A stretch of 64,000 bases of DNA from Mercurialis annua (taxonomy: Eukaryota > Streptophyta > Magnoliopsida > Malpighiales > Euphorbiaceae). Below are positions 1-11,836 of the stretch, one piece after another. Made by a program: the position numbers and the translations under genes. How positions within the stretch are numbered: the stretch's first letter is position 1; each line of letters starts with the position of its first letter. The stretch covers positions 46,299,651 through 46,363,650 of the forward strand of contig NC_065571.1 of NCBI RefSeq assembly GCF_937616625.2. The letters run 5' to 3'. A model generated the notes under the pieces. It did no database searches, was not told the origin of the DNA, and was given only the letters and a program-made list of their open reading frames with translations.

Positions 1-850
1 TTGTTTGATGGACTGGTATGCGTGTGTGTTTGGTATGCATGGTTCGGCCAATTAAGAAAACTCTAAGGTTTGATTATGTGTTTTTGTGCTTCAGATTTGA
101 CCGGTTCGACCTTTAACTAGACTGTACTAGTAGTCTATTATAAAGGTTAGATTATGATTTATAGAGTTAAAATTGAGTTGAATGTCTACAATTGAGTGAA
201 TGGATTATTCTAGAAGTCTAATTAGGATTAGGAGGGTTCAAGTGAGTGTTTCGATTACGATTGGATGTCTATCCTAAATAATTGCAATATTAAATTCGTA
301 TTAGTTAGCATATGGCATGAAAAATGAGTTAAAAGGCCATTTTAGTATCCGGAAGTATTAAAAAAGATTTTTTAGGATTCTAAAAGTTTGAGTATGGTCA
401 ATTTAATCCGCCAAATTTGCAAATTGGCCTATAAAATTCTAAAATATTACAATTAGTCCAATTTCTTAGACGTAACAATCTCTTTGGATTAATAGGCTAT
501 TCGCGGCCAAATACGTTTCATTCCTTAAAATTTGCAAATGCGCACTGATTTAGTCCGCTTGAATTCAAACAAACGGATCACAAGCTCGTCACTTAGACGA
601 ATTTCTCTGACAATCATCATTGGATACTTCAGTCGCTTATCACTTTTCATACGTCTGAAAAATAGGTGTACATAACCGTAATTAACTAATTGTATGAAAC
701 GACGACATTTTATACCTAAAAGAAATACATGTGTATAAAATAAATAGTTGAAGGATCACTTAAATGTATAAAATTTGCAGAAGACCAAGTAAAATAAAAC
801 ACAATAGTATAAAATATAGGATGAACTTAACCTTAATTTTTTTTAAATAT
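1..850. other. AT-rich DNA, no gene recognised
   Basis: No convincing coding frame, RNA gene or clear repeat end was seen. The sequence resembles decayed transposon or intergenic DNA. Confidence 0.4.
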
Positions 851-959
851 CACTACTAGAAAACAGCCTTTTAGCAGCAGATATTTTCGTCGGTAAAAGG
901 TTGAAATCCGTCGTTAAATCAGAATTTTTCCGTCGGTAATTTGTTGTTTTCTAGTAGTG
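851..959. mobile_element. CACTA-type MITE, 109 bp
   Basis: The ends are inverted copies of CACTACTAGAAAACA, starting at 851 and ending at 959. The trinucleotide TAT lies immediately outside both ends (848-850 and 960-962), matching the 3-bp target duplication of CACTA transposons. The interior carries several CGTCGGTAA-like subterminal motifs. It is too short to code for anything and must have been moved by an autonomous CACTA transposase not seen in this window. Confidence 0.85.
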
Positions 960-962
960 TAT

Positions 963-2300
963 ATTTTAAAATTTTAGACCAGAAACATATTTGTAACTTT
1001 AAAATTTAGTCATGTAGACACTTGCACACTAAAAATTATATATGCGGAGAAAAATGAACTGAGACGAGCCGAATTTTGACGTGTTTATGTTCGGGTAGTT
1101 CAATGAACGAGGTGTTAATGTTCGGTTTATACTTATGCAAACTTTGAACGATATGCTCATATTCATTTCATTTAAAATTTGTAGTGTTCATATTTAATTC
1201 GTATTTAACTCGTGTTTGTTTGTTTCGGTGTTAAATGACGGACTCGTGAAAGAGCTTGTTCAAAAACTCATTCATTTATCACTTAAACAAATGAACATGA
1301 AAACAAACTGAAACAAACGAACATGAAGGAACATGATGTTATAATGAACTTTTAAAGTACATACAAACTATCTAAAAAAACAAATGTTAACGTACAACCA
1401 AAATTTTATACGAGCTATTTTGCGAACTTTCTATAGAGCTCTTATACTTGTTAGTTTACGAACTCTTTATGGAATTTCTATACTAATCAGTTCATGAACT
1501 CTTTATCAAATTCCTACACAAGCTCGTTCACGAACAATTAAACGGGTTGTTCAAGCTGAACATCATTATATTCATGTTCAGCTTGTTTAAATAAATGAAC
1601 ATACAATCAAGTTTATCCTCGATTTATTTAGGTTACAAACCGAATTTTTATCAAATTGAACGTCGAGCAGCTCGGTTCGTTTACCGTCCTACTTAAATGA
1701 TAATTATTTTAACATTTGAGTTTGATAACTTGTTTAAGTTGTTGGATAAAAATTTAATTAGCTCCATTGGCTTAAAAAATACAAAATTGGTGAAATTTTT
1801 AGCTTTTTTGAATAAACTAACTTGAACAATTATTTTGTTATATCTCATATCTAAAGTTATTCAACTATTTTGTGCTACTGTATTTGAAACAAAATAAATT
1901 TCGTGTTTTTTTTATTCTAGACCAAAATTATTTAAACTTTTAAGCTCACTAATAATATAAAATTAAAAAAACTAAAGTTTAACATGAACAACTATTTATA
2001 TAAATTTATTCCTATAAAATATTGTGATATATTAAAATTGGTGAAGTGTTTATAAATTTTATTATTTATATATGCTAATTATTTTATTAATTAATTTTAA
2101 ATTATTTGTATTTTTGAAATATACAATTAAACTCTAAAAACCGTATATATTTTAAAAATATTAGTTAAAAAAGTTATTTAGTTTCCAAATATCTTTTAAA
2201 TTAATTAATTTAAAACTTTTAAATTAATTTCTCAAAATATATAAACTGATTTAGTTTGTAAATACAACTTTAAGGGTCTAATTGAGTTATTTTTTAACAG
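963..2300. other. AT-rich intergenic DNA with GTTCACGAAC-like motifs
   Basis: No gene was seen. From about 1080 to 1680 the DNA is full of degenerate motifs such as TCATGAACT and GTTCACGAAC in both orientations, suggesting an old non-autonomous element. From 1700 it is nearly pure AT. Confidence 0.4.
1423..1530 (+). repeat. 36-bp minisatellite, three units
   Basis: Three consecutive 36-bp units at 1423-1458, 1459-1494 and 1495-1530. Each starts with CGAACT or TGAACT and ends with GTTTA or GTTCA. The units are diverged but keep exact length. Confidence 0.75.
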
Positions 2301-2619
2301 ATACGAGCATGTTACTCTCAGCTTAAAACCACCCATCGTTCCTGATTTTAGTCCCTCCAATCACGAACATTTCTAAACTTCATTTATAATCATAAAAACC
2401 CCATGATTTTTGATTTCAAAATCACAAAACTCTTTTGCCTAAAAAATGGCTAAAATACCCTAAACACTAATTAAAAATAATCTAATTCGATCAAAGCCAA
2501 TAAAATCAAATCTAAATCCACCTATAGTCAAATCTAAAACTATCTAATCAAACACGCTATCACACACCCACCGGAAACTACCTTTGCTACCTCCAATTTA
2601 CGCCACCACCCACCAACCG

Positions 2620-3938
2620 TTAATTTTTTTCCGACGGTGGTGGAGCAACTGCTCCTCCTCTTCCAAGGAACAATAGCTTCTCGGAAGGAGGACCAGATTC
2701 CGAGGAGCAAATCTGCTCCTCGGATCGTCGGAAAGTTTGTGTGCCTTCTTGCGCAAAGTTTCTATGAGGTTGTTGAAAGATCACCTCGGCTCTGTCAAAT
2801 TGCTCAAAAAAGTCATCCATAACTTTCATCCCGCGAAGATAGTTATGCACAGCAACACAAGCAATAACAATGTTTCTTTGCACATTAAATGGATACGGTG
2901 GCATTATCTTCAAAATAGGAAATCTTGCTTTTAAAACTCCAAAAGATCGCTCAATGACATTTCTTAATTTAGCATGAGCATGATTAAACTTTTCTTCTCT
3001 TGTTCTTGCACGACGATCATTTCGAAAATCCGATAACCAATATCGCGTGTTGCGATGAGGAGCCATAAATCCTCTAGTATTTGGATATGCAGCATCACAT
3101 AAATAATATTTATCTAAAAAAATAAATTATTAATAAACATCATATAAAAATGCTTAAATATTAATTATATAACTTTGAAAGCTTACCAGGGGGAGGAAAA
3201 GGAAAATTATTATTTGGATCTCGCATAGTTTCAGTTAATACCCGTGAGTCATGTGCTACTCCTTCCCATCCAGCCCAAACAAATGTAAAAATCATATCAA
3301 AATCACATATAGCAAGCACATTTTGATAGCAATCTCCTCTTCCTCTACCTCGATATGGTGTTTGTTGGGCAGGTGGTATAGAAGCGCGGATAAGAGTTCC
3401 ATCAAGTGCACCAACAGCACCCTTTAAAAAATACTTAACTTTATCAATATGTAAAATAATTGAAAATCTTATTTATTTTATTTTATTTTACCTTGAATAT
3501 TTTTCGAAGTCGTTGATGATACGTGACTTGATCCAAGTCTGGATTAAAAGTAGTAGGTACCACCATTTCTCTTGCGAACTTCAGCATTGCCCTTAAAACC
3601 TCGTGAAAATAAAAATGTACAGTTTGAGTTGAATGGTTGAATCTTCGTTTCATGGCACGATTTCGATGATTTTGACTGAGAGTAAACAAAAATATTCCCA
3701 TTTTTTCCTCTACTGAAATATAGCGACTGTCTTGCAACCATCCTTTAGCTTTAAAATTATCACATAATGCCAAAAACGCTTCTTTTTTCATCCTTAACAT
3801 TTCTAGAGAATGAGCGGAATTTCCATCCAATATTTCTTGTATATATTCACTTCCGCTAAGAGACGAGTTTGTATCTGGCCTTCTTCCAATACGACGTCTT
3901 GTAAACTTTTTATATATAAGAAGTATTGCAAGCAGTTT
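2620..3938 (-). pseudogene. PIF/Harbinger transposase (DDE_4 / HARBI1-like), start lost
   Basis: Three minus-strand exons can be joined with GT..AG introns: 3938-3492, 3421-3187 and 3113-2620. Exon 1 encodes the helical N-terminal region of plant Harbinger transposases. Exon 2 has GALDGT (first catalytic Asp) and HDSR (second Asp). Exon 3 has NVIERSFGVLK (catalytic Glu) and the usual HNYLRG segment, so the DDE triad is present. The exon 1 frame has no early ATG and runs into an in-frame stop at 3941-3939, suggesting a lost start or a missed upstream exon. The C-terminus beyond about 2745 runs into hairpin DNA unlike the family and is probably a readthrough fusion. If active, it would cut and paste elements with TTA target sites. 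Confidence 0.75.
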
Positions 3939-4391
3939 TTAACTTTTTCTTTGTTTGTCGGTTAACATGCTGCCATATAGTGTAAAACATAAAATAAAGT
4001 AAACATTAATAATAAAAAATATAGACATAATGTATTCGTGTTTTACATAATGTCATTTTATCCATATAAATGACTAAACTACAATAAAATGGTAAAAGAA
4101 GTCGAGACACCATTTAATCCAGTAATCCCCATCTATGCCTTCTAGATACATACGATTAGATTCTATAATTACATTTGTGAATTTAATAGACAGGGAGATA
4201 AAATACACCATCATATCCTAACAATTTATATTTTTGTATCTTGGCAGTTCATATTTTTTTCTTTTCTATGATACATTATAAATCAACAAAATATAAATAA
4301 ATAATATATTATAATTAAAATTTAATTGTATCTTCCACATGTTTCTCCAATAAAACAAAAATAAAATAAGTCAAATCTACACGTTGAACAT

Positions 4392-5332
4392 TCAAAGTAA
4401 TCCTAATTTCTTAGCAACTATCTTTATCCAATTAATTCTAACGTCTTCAGACTTCTTTGAAAGAATCAACCATTGCTCTCGATATGCCTTACTTTCACAA
4501 AAGATACTACAAGCAATAACATATAAAGGATCATCCATTGTCAATGTCATCATCTCATCCAATTTCATATTGCACTCTTCAATTGTAGGTCCATCAGACT
4601 CACCTAGAGTTTTGAGAACGGCCATCAATTGTTCGTCAATATCATCAACTTTACCTTTTTTATGACGTTTTCCATTTTTCTTTTCAAGAAATCCGGCTGA
4701 ATTGGGTGAATCAAGATCAACATCAATAGGTGACTCTAGATTTACTGGCGTTGGTTCATTAGCCAATGAAGGTTCTACGTCATCTAAATTAACCGTTTCA
4801 GGCATAGTTTCTCTAGAAGGACCCCAACCATCTTTACCAGTTGCTGTTATACCATCAAACAATGATTTCATCTCATCCCCATATTGCAATCCAACATATC
4901 GAAATTGTTTTGCGTCCGGAACTCTCTGTTACATGATAAAATTAATATTAATTTTATTAACCACTTCATATTTAAAATTTAAATTACTAATAGAAATAAA
5001 TTAAGTAGTACCTTTAAATATTCATCCCATTCTTCAGAACTCCAATTAACTGTATTTGTTACAGGATCGAATCCATGTCCGCTTTTTCCTACTATATTCG
5101 ACCATATAGTATATTTTTGTCTCAAGTAGTTCCATTGATTTTTCATTTGTTTTTGATTTAACTTGAGATTCTTTTTTTCTTCAAATGCTTTTATAATTTT
5201 TAGCCAGAAATCTTTCTTTAAACTACTCCCTTGTTTTCCAGCATCACTCACTTGTTCAATGCATAAGTCCAAATTTTTTTTAACTAAAACAGGATCCTTC
5301 CAATTGGCTCTAGTATAATCATCGGATGCCAT
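4392..5332 (-). CDS. Myb/SANT-like DNA-binding protein of PIF/Harbinger element
   Basis: Two minus-strand exons, 5332-5012 and 4925-4392, join in phase 0 across a GTACTACTT donor and an AACAG acceptor. The start is an ATG (MASDDYTRANWKDP). The N-terminal ~100 residues are a Myb/SANT-like (Myb_DNA-bind_3) domain with spaced Trp residues (NWKD, FWLK, QWNYLR, WSSEEWDEY). The second exon has an acidic linker and a Lys-rich patch (KKNGKRHKKGK), possibly a nuclear signal. In PIF/Harbinger transposons this second protein helps the transposase bind termini and enter the nucleus. It lies upstream of the transposase on the same strand, as expected. The reconstructed frame has no internal stop. Confidence 0.75.
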
Positions 5333-6534
5333 TCTATATATGAAATATTAACAATAATCAATCCAAGACTCAATAAAATTCTACTGTATGATCTGGAATC
5401 TTGTGAGCACTTAATAGTAAACTGTTATTTAATAGGTTGTGTTTAAGAAAAATGTAAATACGAGCAATGTCCACTGAATTTGGCAGGTGTCCAAAAACTT
5501 GCTAAAGAAACATATAATCATAATAACCCCCCATTTATAGTATTGCAGTAGTAATCTTTTTCCAAACTAGTAATGTATATATGGTTAAATCAATCTTGTA
5601 ATAAGAATAGTAAATACGTAATCATAGTTTCTACATGTATAAACATCATGCATCACATTTTCATCATGATCGAATCATAGTTATTATCCCATACAACACT
5701 AATTAGCATAGGTAATGAATTAATTCAATTAATTTCAGCTCTAACTTTTCCATTATCATCATAATTAATGATTAGAAATCTGGTTTTCAGTTCTATCCCC
5801 GCAATACTAATTATAATTAATTCGACAATCATCTATTAAATACCCAATTTATTGTCCAATGCAAACATAGAAAAACCCTTAAATAATCTCTCAAATTATA
5901 ATAATTAGATTAACAAATATGGCGAATTCAATTTAATTTTCAAAATATAAAATACAGATAATTAGTATTTGAACATGTAAAGTAAAAAAATATAAAAGGA
6001 ACCAAATAATATACCTTATTATCAATTGAATCAACCCAATAAAGCTTGAGACGAAAGAGATGATGGAGCCTTCTAATTTTTTTTAATATACTGAACACCA
6101 AAAACAATTCAATGATTTCAATATTAAATATGAACGAGAAAGAAAATCATATTTCAGAAGGAGTACATAACAACAATTTTGATAACAATACTAATACCTG
6201 TAGTAAAAGGATTTGAAGTGATTAATACTAGTTGAGTGTCTTCAATTCAATCACACGTTGTTTATGAGAAAAAAAATAGGGTTGTGATGGAGAAGAGAAC
6301 AGATTTGTACGTGGGTAATAATTTGAGGGTAATGAGGATATTAAAGTCAGTTTAATTTCAAACTTTCAAAATCTTACAACTTAGCGTGTTAAGTAGAAAT
6401 TTTAAGTCAAAATTTCAAACTTATTATTTTAAGTGACTTTTAGCTTAATTGAATAAGTTAAGTTGGTATATTTGTGATTATCAAATGGACTTAAAACAAT
6501 TAAGTGCTGAATTAATTAATTTAATCAATAAGTA

Positions 6535-6555
6535 GGGTTATCAAACACCCCCTTA
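6535..6555 (-). mobile_element. Harbinger terminal inverted repeat plus TTA target site
   Basis: Read on the minus strand from 6552, the sequence is GGGGGTGTTTGATAACCC, typical of PIF/Harbinger termini. TTA (6553-6555) follows outside, the standard 3-bp target. About 180 bp inside this end match the left end of the non-coding element at 37006. The matching left terminus of this copy was not found and may be deleted. Confidence 0.7.
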
Positions 6556-6669
6556 GTCATTTTTTAGAAATGTAAAAGAAGTTTAGTGATTTTAAATTAA
6601 AGTTAGAAACATTAGTAATTGAAGGAACTAATATCAGGGAGCTTGGATGGTTTTAAGCCATTTCTCTCG

Positions 6670-8010
6670 CATGGGTCTTTTTATTTTTTTCACTAGAACA
6701 AAAAAAAAATATGTGAAATAGTAATTAACTTTAGATGTTAAAACTATTATCGCTTAAATCTGAGTGTACAAGGGACCAAAAACATAAACTTTTGAGGCAT
6801 ACAAATAATTTTGACCTTAATTTTTTGAAATTATATTTTTTGAATGATTTTATAAAATTTTGATTTTATTTTTATAATTTTGAATAAAATAAATAAATAA
6901 ATATTAATCATCAATAATTATATCTATTAATGTAAATTAAAGTAATTTAAAATTTATAGACAAAAAAAAATATTGCAAATTAACATAAATATTTAATATC
7001 ATTAAAAAGACGAGGACGTTGAATAACTTACATATAATTTTTATTCTTGTTTAATTTATAAACATAAATTTTTATTTTTAACGACTATTAAAATATAAAT
7101 CAAATTTTAAAATTTTAAAATTAAATTAATGATAATACTAAACACCAACCGTTTTATTTTATTAATTCATTTTTGGAATTATTTTCCAAATACCTGTTTT
7201 TGGTAAAGTATTTACAACATTTTGACCCATATTTCCCTTATTTCCTACGCTACTTATTTTTTTTAACTTATTTACAAAAGTACCCACTGTATATAGAAGT
7301 TTTATCTCATTTTAGGTTAAAATTTTACATATTCACTTTTTTTTCTCTCCTTCTCTCGCAAAATTCTCTCTTTCTTTCTTCTTATTTTTCATTTGAATCA
7401 GTTTGTCTCCTCCGGTTACCTTTCTGTTCGTCTTTTCCGTTTGCTTTTCCGTTCGCGCTTCCGTTCGTCTACTTCCGATGGATTTCTCGTTGTTTTCGGT
7501 CGTTTTTCCGTTCGAGGTATAAATTTCTCGACTCGTTTTTAGATTTGTATAATTTTTTAGGTTTTCTGTAATGATTTTAATATTTTGTAAATAAATTATT
7601 ATAGATTTACAATTTTTATTTATAAAATTGTTTTATTATTCATATAATTGTTTATTTTATCTTTTTTTTATTCATAAATTTGTTTATTACTACTGATTTT
7701 GTAAAGAAAATATTAATTTATGATACATTTGTAGTAATTTTATAATATATTTACGTTTTAGTGTATTTTTGGTGTATTTATAGTGTATTTCTGATGTTTT
7801 TCGGAATATCTATGTTTTTTTTGTATTTTTACCGTTTTTTAATATATTTTTAATATATTTATAGTGTTTATGTTACATTTGTAGTATTTATGATGTATTT
7901 ATAATGTTTTTATGGTATAGAACACAAAAAAACATTACAATTTTAATTATTTGCTTAAAAGTTTCTGATGGGTTTGAAATGTACTCATCAGAAAGGTCTT
8001 ATTTCTGTTC
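6670..8010. other. AT-rich intergenic DNA upstream of first sHSP gene
   Basis: No supported gene. A 7370-7510 stretch repeats TTCCGTTCG-like motifs, and 7730-7920 is a degenerate run of GTATTTATAGTG-like units. Confidence 0.4.
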
Positions 8011-8061
8011 AAAAACTTCTACATTCTTCCATAACATTCCGGGGCCCACAACTATTACAAC

Positions 8062-8137
8062 TTCACGAACCTCTTGAAAACTCTGGAATTTTCACACATC
8101 CATCTCCAGAAACTTCCTGATCCGCCATTTATAAATA
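8062..8137 (+). promoter_or_regulatory. Heat-shock promoter of sHSP copy A
   Basis: Heat shock elements (inverted GAA/TTC units) are visible as TTCacGAA at 8062-8069, GAAttTTC at 8086-8093 and GAAacTTC at 8109-8116. A TATAAATA box follows at 8130-8137, about 100 bp before the ATG. This arrangement is standard for Hsf-driven plant sHSP genes. Confidence 0.75.
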
Positions 8138-8237
8138 GCCCATCACCACCCCCGCTCTCCATCATCAACAACAGAAAAAAAAACCTTCAGCAAAAACAAT
8201 CTCAAGCCAAGAAGAAAAACTTAATAATCAGAAGAAA

Positions 8238-8714
8238 ATGGATTTGAGGCTAATGGGCATCGATGCACCTCTCTTCCAAACCCTCCACCACATGATGGAC
8301 GTTACCGGCGATGAATCCGACAAGACATTGAACGCTCCGATACGGTGTTACGTAAGAGATGCGAAGGCAATGGCCTCCACCCCAGCTGATGTGAAGGAGA
8401 CTGCGGATTCCTATGTGTTCATCATAGACATGCCGGGATTGAAGTCGGGTGATATCAAAGTGCAGGTGGAAGACGACAATGTGCTGTTGATCGCCGGTGA
8501 ACGGAAGCGTGAAGAAGAGAAAGAAGGAGGTGCTAAGTATGTGAGAATGGAGCGTAGAGTTGGTAAGTTTATGAGGAAATTTGTGTTGCCGGAGAATGCT
8601 AATGTCGAAGCTATTTCTGCTGTTTGTCAAGATGGGGTTTTGACCGTCACTATTGAGAAGCTGCCGCCGCCGCAGCCCAAGAAGCCTAAGACTATTGAAG
8701 TTAAGATTGCTTGA
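8238..8714 (+). CDS. Cytosolic class II small heat shock protein, copy A
   Basis: A 158-residue intronless protein. It is an ATP-independent chaperone that assembles into oligomers and holds unfolding proteins during heat stress in the cytosol. The N-terminus [20 protein letters not shown] is the class II signature. Residues about 45-140 are the alpha-crystallin domain ([70 protein letters not shown]). The tail IEVKIA holds the I-x-V/I motif that docks oligomers. It differs from copies B and C near residues 26-35 ([12 protein letters not shown]). The ATG follows a heat-shock promoter. Length and motifs fit a complete gene. Confidence 0.93.
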   Translation: MDLRLMGIDAPLFQTLHHMMDVTGDESDKTLNAPIRCYVRDAKAMASTPADVKETADSYVFIIDMPGLKSGDIKVQVEDDNVLLIAGERKREEEKEGGAKYVRMERRVGKFMRKFVLPENANVEAISAVCQDGVLTVTIEKLPPPQPKKPKTIEVKIA

Positions 8715-9299
8715 AAATGTTAATTTTTGTGTTACTGAAAAATGATGAATGATTGAGAATGTGTTTATTGTAATGTCTGCTTTTAATTGTAATGTTCTAC
8801 TTGAAATGTTAATTGTTATGTCTCTGCATTTCAAAACTTTATTGTTTGAGCAAATTTCACATGTGTCATTGTTAATTTTTAAGCTCTTCATTTTGTTTCC
8901 ATTCAGTTTAGTTTTACCCAATTGTGTTTTTAATTTGGAGTCAGTTGACAGTTTCATTTAAGAGTTGTAATACAGTTAAATACGAATTTTTGGTTTATGT
9001 TTTGGATTCCAGTTATATTGATCGAGTTGTTTTTCTTAAGATACTGGTATATATTACTGCATTTAATTTTCCTATACATGCTGTTCTGCATATGCAAATC
9101 AATCACTAATGCATTTTCTGTACAGTTCTTAATCAACTTTAAACTGAGATTGTCATCAAAATGTTACTTAACGTCTACCTGAGATACTTTTGTGGGTGGA
9201 AAAGTATCTTTCTTTTCTCATGATGTAACTGTGCATCTTTTGGATGGTTAACATAATCATCCACTCTGAGAATTAACTAAAACAATAACTCATTCAAAA

Positions 9300-9518
9300 A
9301 GTTGAAAGTGATAAATGCATATCCGTTGGTAATGATGAAAATGAAAACATCGTCGACGGACCATCCATCGGTAAATTAAGATGCCACGGACCGTTGGTAA
9401 TCTAATATGTTTGAAATCCGTCGATTATAAAAGTTCCTCAGTTTTGTCGATAATTCGTAGCCATTGATAATTTGTTGAATTTATAATAGACTTTGTTCTG
9501 TTGGTAGATTCCGTTATA
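9300..9518. mobile_element. CACTA-like MITE remnant downstream of sHSP A
   Basis: Repeated CGTCGGTAA/CGTTGGTAA motifs in both orientations resemble the subterminal repeats of the CACTA MITE at 851. A related stretch lies at the same position downstream of sHSP B, so it predates that duplication. The terminal CACTA ends are not preserved here. Confidence 0.5.
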
Positions 9519-9764
9519 CTCCTTCCGTCCCATTCTAATTGACCAAATTTTTTATTTTGAGTGTCTCATTTTATTTGTAAACTTCTATTTATGGAATATT
9601 TTTCACATCTCTTTTTTTCTTTTATCCTCATCAATTAATTTAAAAGCATTTTTTTTAAAAAAATGATAAAATATTTAACGTAATATGAGGATATAAAAGT
9701 AAAATTAAAATTTCTTAAACAATGTGTGCTGGAAATTTTCTCAATTAAAATGAGACAGAGGGAG
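9519..9764. mobile_element. Stowaway-type MITE, 246 bp
   Basis: The ends CTCCTTCCGTCCCATT and (reverse complement) CTCCCTCTGTCTCATT are Stowaway/Tc1-mariner terminal repeats. TA dinucleotides flank it at 9517-9518 and 9765-9766. It interrupts the CACTA remnant and is absent from the paralogous DNA after sHSP B, so it inserted after that duplication. Confidence 0.85.
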
Positions 9765-9961
9765 TAAAAGACTTCAGTCTATCGGTAGATTCTGTCGTAG
9801 ATAAGCTGTTTTTTAGTTCTGCCTTATATAGGGATTTAAATTTTAGTTTTCTAGATATCAGAATCATTTTTACATTTTGGTGCAGATAAGTCATTTTGCG
9901 TCTAAACCTTTTTGCTCCTCGGTAACAATGGGGTTATTTTTGTACCTTTTCTCTTTTTTAA

Positions 9962-10312
9962 ATGGTCAAATATCGTAAAAAAATCAAATCTTTTATAAAA
10001 GTTTTATAAAAGTCATGACCTTTCAATTTTGTTGATGTTGGCCAAAAATAGATTATTTGGTTTTAGTTGTGGCCAACTCTCAATTTGATTTCAATTTGCC
10101 TATGTGGCGCCTACGTGGCATGCACATATATTGAAAGGTCAGAAATTTTGTGAAACCAAATAATTCATTTTTGGCCAAAATCGACAAAATTGAAAGGTAA
10201 GAACTTTTGTGAAATCAAATAATCAGTTTTTGGCTAAAATCGATAAAATTGAAAGGTCGGAATTTTTGTAAAACTTTTGTGAAAGATTTGGCATTTTTAC
10301 GACATTTGGCAT
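9962..10312. mobile_element. MITE with ~60-bp inverted repeats, 351 bp
   Basis: The first ~60 bp match the reverse complement of the last ~60 bp (ATGGTCAAATATCGTAAAA against ATGCCAAATGTCGTAAAAA). The interior holds two or three direct copies of a ~60-bp unit containing GAAAGGTCAGAA-like sequence. Comparison with the sHSP B unit shows a clean insertion before AAAATGGTGTTTAGTCATG. It is probably Mutator-like, but the target duplication is obscured by T/A runs. Confidence 0.6.
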
Positions 10313-10459
10313 TTTTAAAATGGTGTTTAGTCATGAAACTGCTAAGTTGTCTAATTTTTATTTATTTACACATAAGTAACTTAATATTTTATGACTAATA
10401 GAGGGTAAGGGCTAATTTGAATTACTTCAAAACGTTGAAGGTTTAAATAATAAATAAAA

Positions 10460-11543
10460 TCAAAAGACATTTTAATTTTTGAAGTTGGACCAAAATTTAC
10501 TCATTTTGATCTTTGAAGTTGACCAAGTTGATTCAATTATCATTTTGAGATTATTCAAATTGGTTCACATAACACCGAAAATTGATTCTGTTTATTTTTT
10601 TCGTCTATATGATTTTTTTTAAAAAATATCTTTAATATTTAAAACAATTATTAATTTTATATTTATAATTTTTTAACCATTTTACCCTCTTCTTCATTTA
10701 AATATCAAAAATTAAATAATATTTAAAACTAAAATATTTATCAATACAATTAAAACTCAATTAAACACTTCGAAATCTAATTAAAATAATCAAAATTCAA
10801 CTAAACAAATTGAAATTAATTAAAAAAATTAAACCAATCAAAATTCAATTAAACCAATCAAAAATAAAATTAAATCTAATTAAATCAACTAAAATTAAAA
10901 TTAAATATTCCAAAATCACCTACGATCTTTACCGAATCAATTTCCAAATTTAATTAAAAAATATTTGATATTTTTGTATCAGAAAAGACGAACGGAACGA
11001 CCCGTTTCGTCGTCCCCGACTCACCAGAGTGAGGAACAGACCCACGGATTTGTTCTTCTCAAGTGAACAAACCTCGTGGGTCTGCTCTTCACTTCGGTGA
11101 GGAAAGAATAGACCCACGGCGATCCGTTCGTCTTTTCTGATGCAAAAAAAATTATTTGTTTAATTAAATTTGAAATTAGAGATGGGAAAAAGCAGGCGAT
11201 AGAAATAATTAATTTAATTATATTTAATTTAAATTTTGATTGGTCTAATTGAATTTTAATTTGTTTAATTGTATTTTGAAGTGTTTAATTAAATTTTGAA
11301 GTGTTTAATTGAGTTTCGATTGTTTTAATAAACATTTTCATTTAAATGTTATTTAATTATAGATATTTAAATGAAGAAAAGGACGTAAATGGTTAAAAAT
11401 GCTATAAATATAAAATTGGTAAGTATTTTGATATGATGTGAACCATTTTATACAGTTTTAAGGATCAAAATGAGCAGATTTCGACCTGAGGATCTTATCA
11501 ATTCTTTTGGTCCGACCTCAAAAGCTAAAATGAACTTTTTGCC
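10460..11543. mobile_element. Foldback / Mutator-like non-autonomous element, 1.08 kb
   Basis: The outer arms are inverted: the left reads CATTTTAATTTTTGAAGTTG, and the reverse complement of the right reads CATTTTAGCTTTTGAGGTCG. AT-rich arms continue inward to a GC-richer centre at about 10985-11145. There ATCAGAAAAGACGAACGGA recurs as an inverted copy. Imperfect flanks ATAAATAAAA (10450-10459) and ACAAATAAAA (11544-11553) suggest a target duplication. No coding frame. It separates the sHSP A and B units. Confidence 0.6.
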
Positions 11544-11660
11544 ACAAATAAAAGGTTTTAAGTGTTCTTTCAATAAAACTTAGGAGTTTTTTTTATTCTT
11601 TCTGCCGTTAAAAAACTTCTACATTCTTCCACAACAATCCGGTCCCACAGCTACTGCAAC

Positions 11661-11725
11661 TTCAGAACATCCTGAAAATTCTGGAATTTTCTCTCCATAA
11701 ACATCCTCTTCCATCACCTATAAAT
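11661..11725 (+). promoter_or_regulatory. Heat-shock promoter of sHSP copy B
   Basis: A perfect four-unit heat shock element, GAAaaTTCtgGAAttTTC, lies at 11674-11691, preceded by TTCaGAA at 11661-11667. A TATAAAT box follows at 11719-11725. This is the most regular heat shock element of the three copies, so strong Hsf binding is inferred. Confidence 0.8.
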
Positions 11726-11836
11726 CGCCCATCACCACCCCCATCTTCCATCATCAACAATAGAAAAAAAGCACATTCAGCAAAAACAAACAATCTCAAG
11801 CCAATCAGATTTAACAATCTCAACCCAAGAAAGAAA

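Larger units (their letters stand above)
2311..6665. mobile_element. Foldback element enclosing a Harbinger insertion
   Basis: The segment at about 2311-2455 matches the reverse complement of about 6556-6665. Shared stretches include GCTTAAAACCA, a CCTGAT-TTAGT block and AAAAAATG-CTAA. The right arm stops exactly at the TTA beside the Harbinger terminal repeat (6553-6555). GC-rich hairpins at about 2625-2745, such as GAGGAGCA/TGCTCCTC, look like the centre of a foldback element. I infer that a Harbinger transposon inserted in a foldback element; the Harbinger left end was not found. The target duplication of the outer element was not determined. Confidence 0.55.

Noticed and set aside
7173..7571. 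A 132-codon plus-strand frame rich in Phe, Leu and Ser.
   Set aside because: It reflects T-rich DNA; no domain, codon pattern or neighbouring signal supports it.
8250..8957. A 235-codon open frame on the strand opposite sHSP copy A (similar ones opposite B and C).
   Set aside because: It is a codon-bias shadow of the sHSP gene, recurs only because the copies are near identical, and resembles no protein family.
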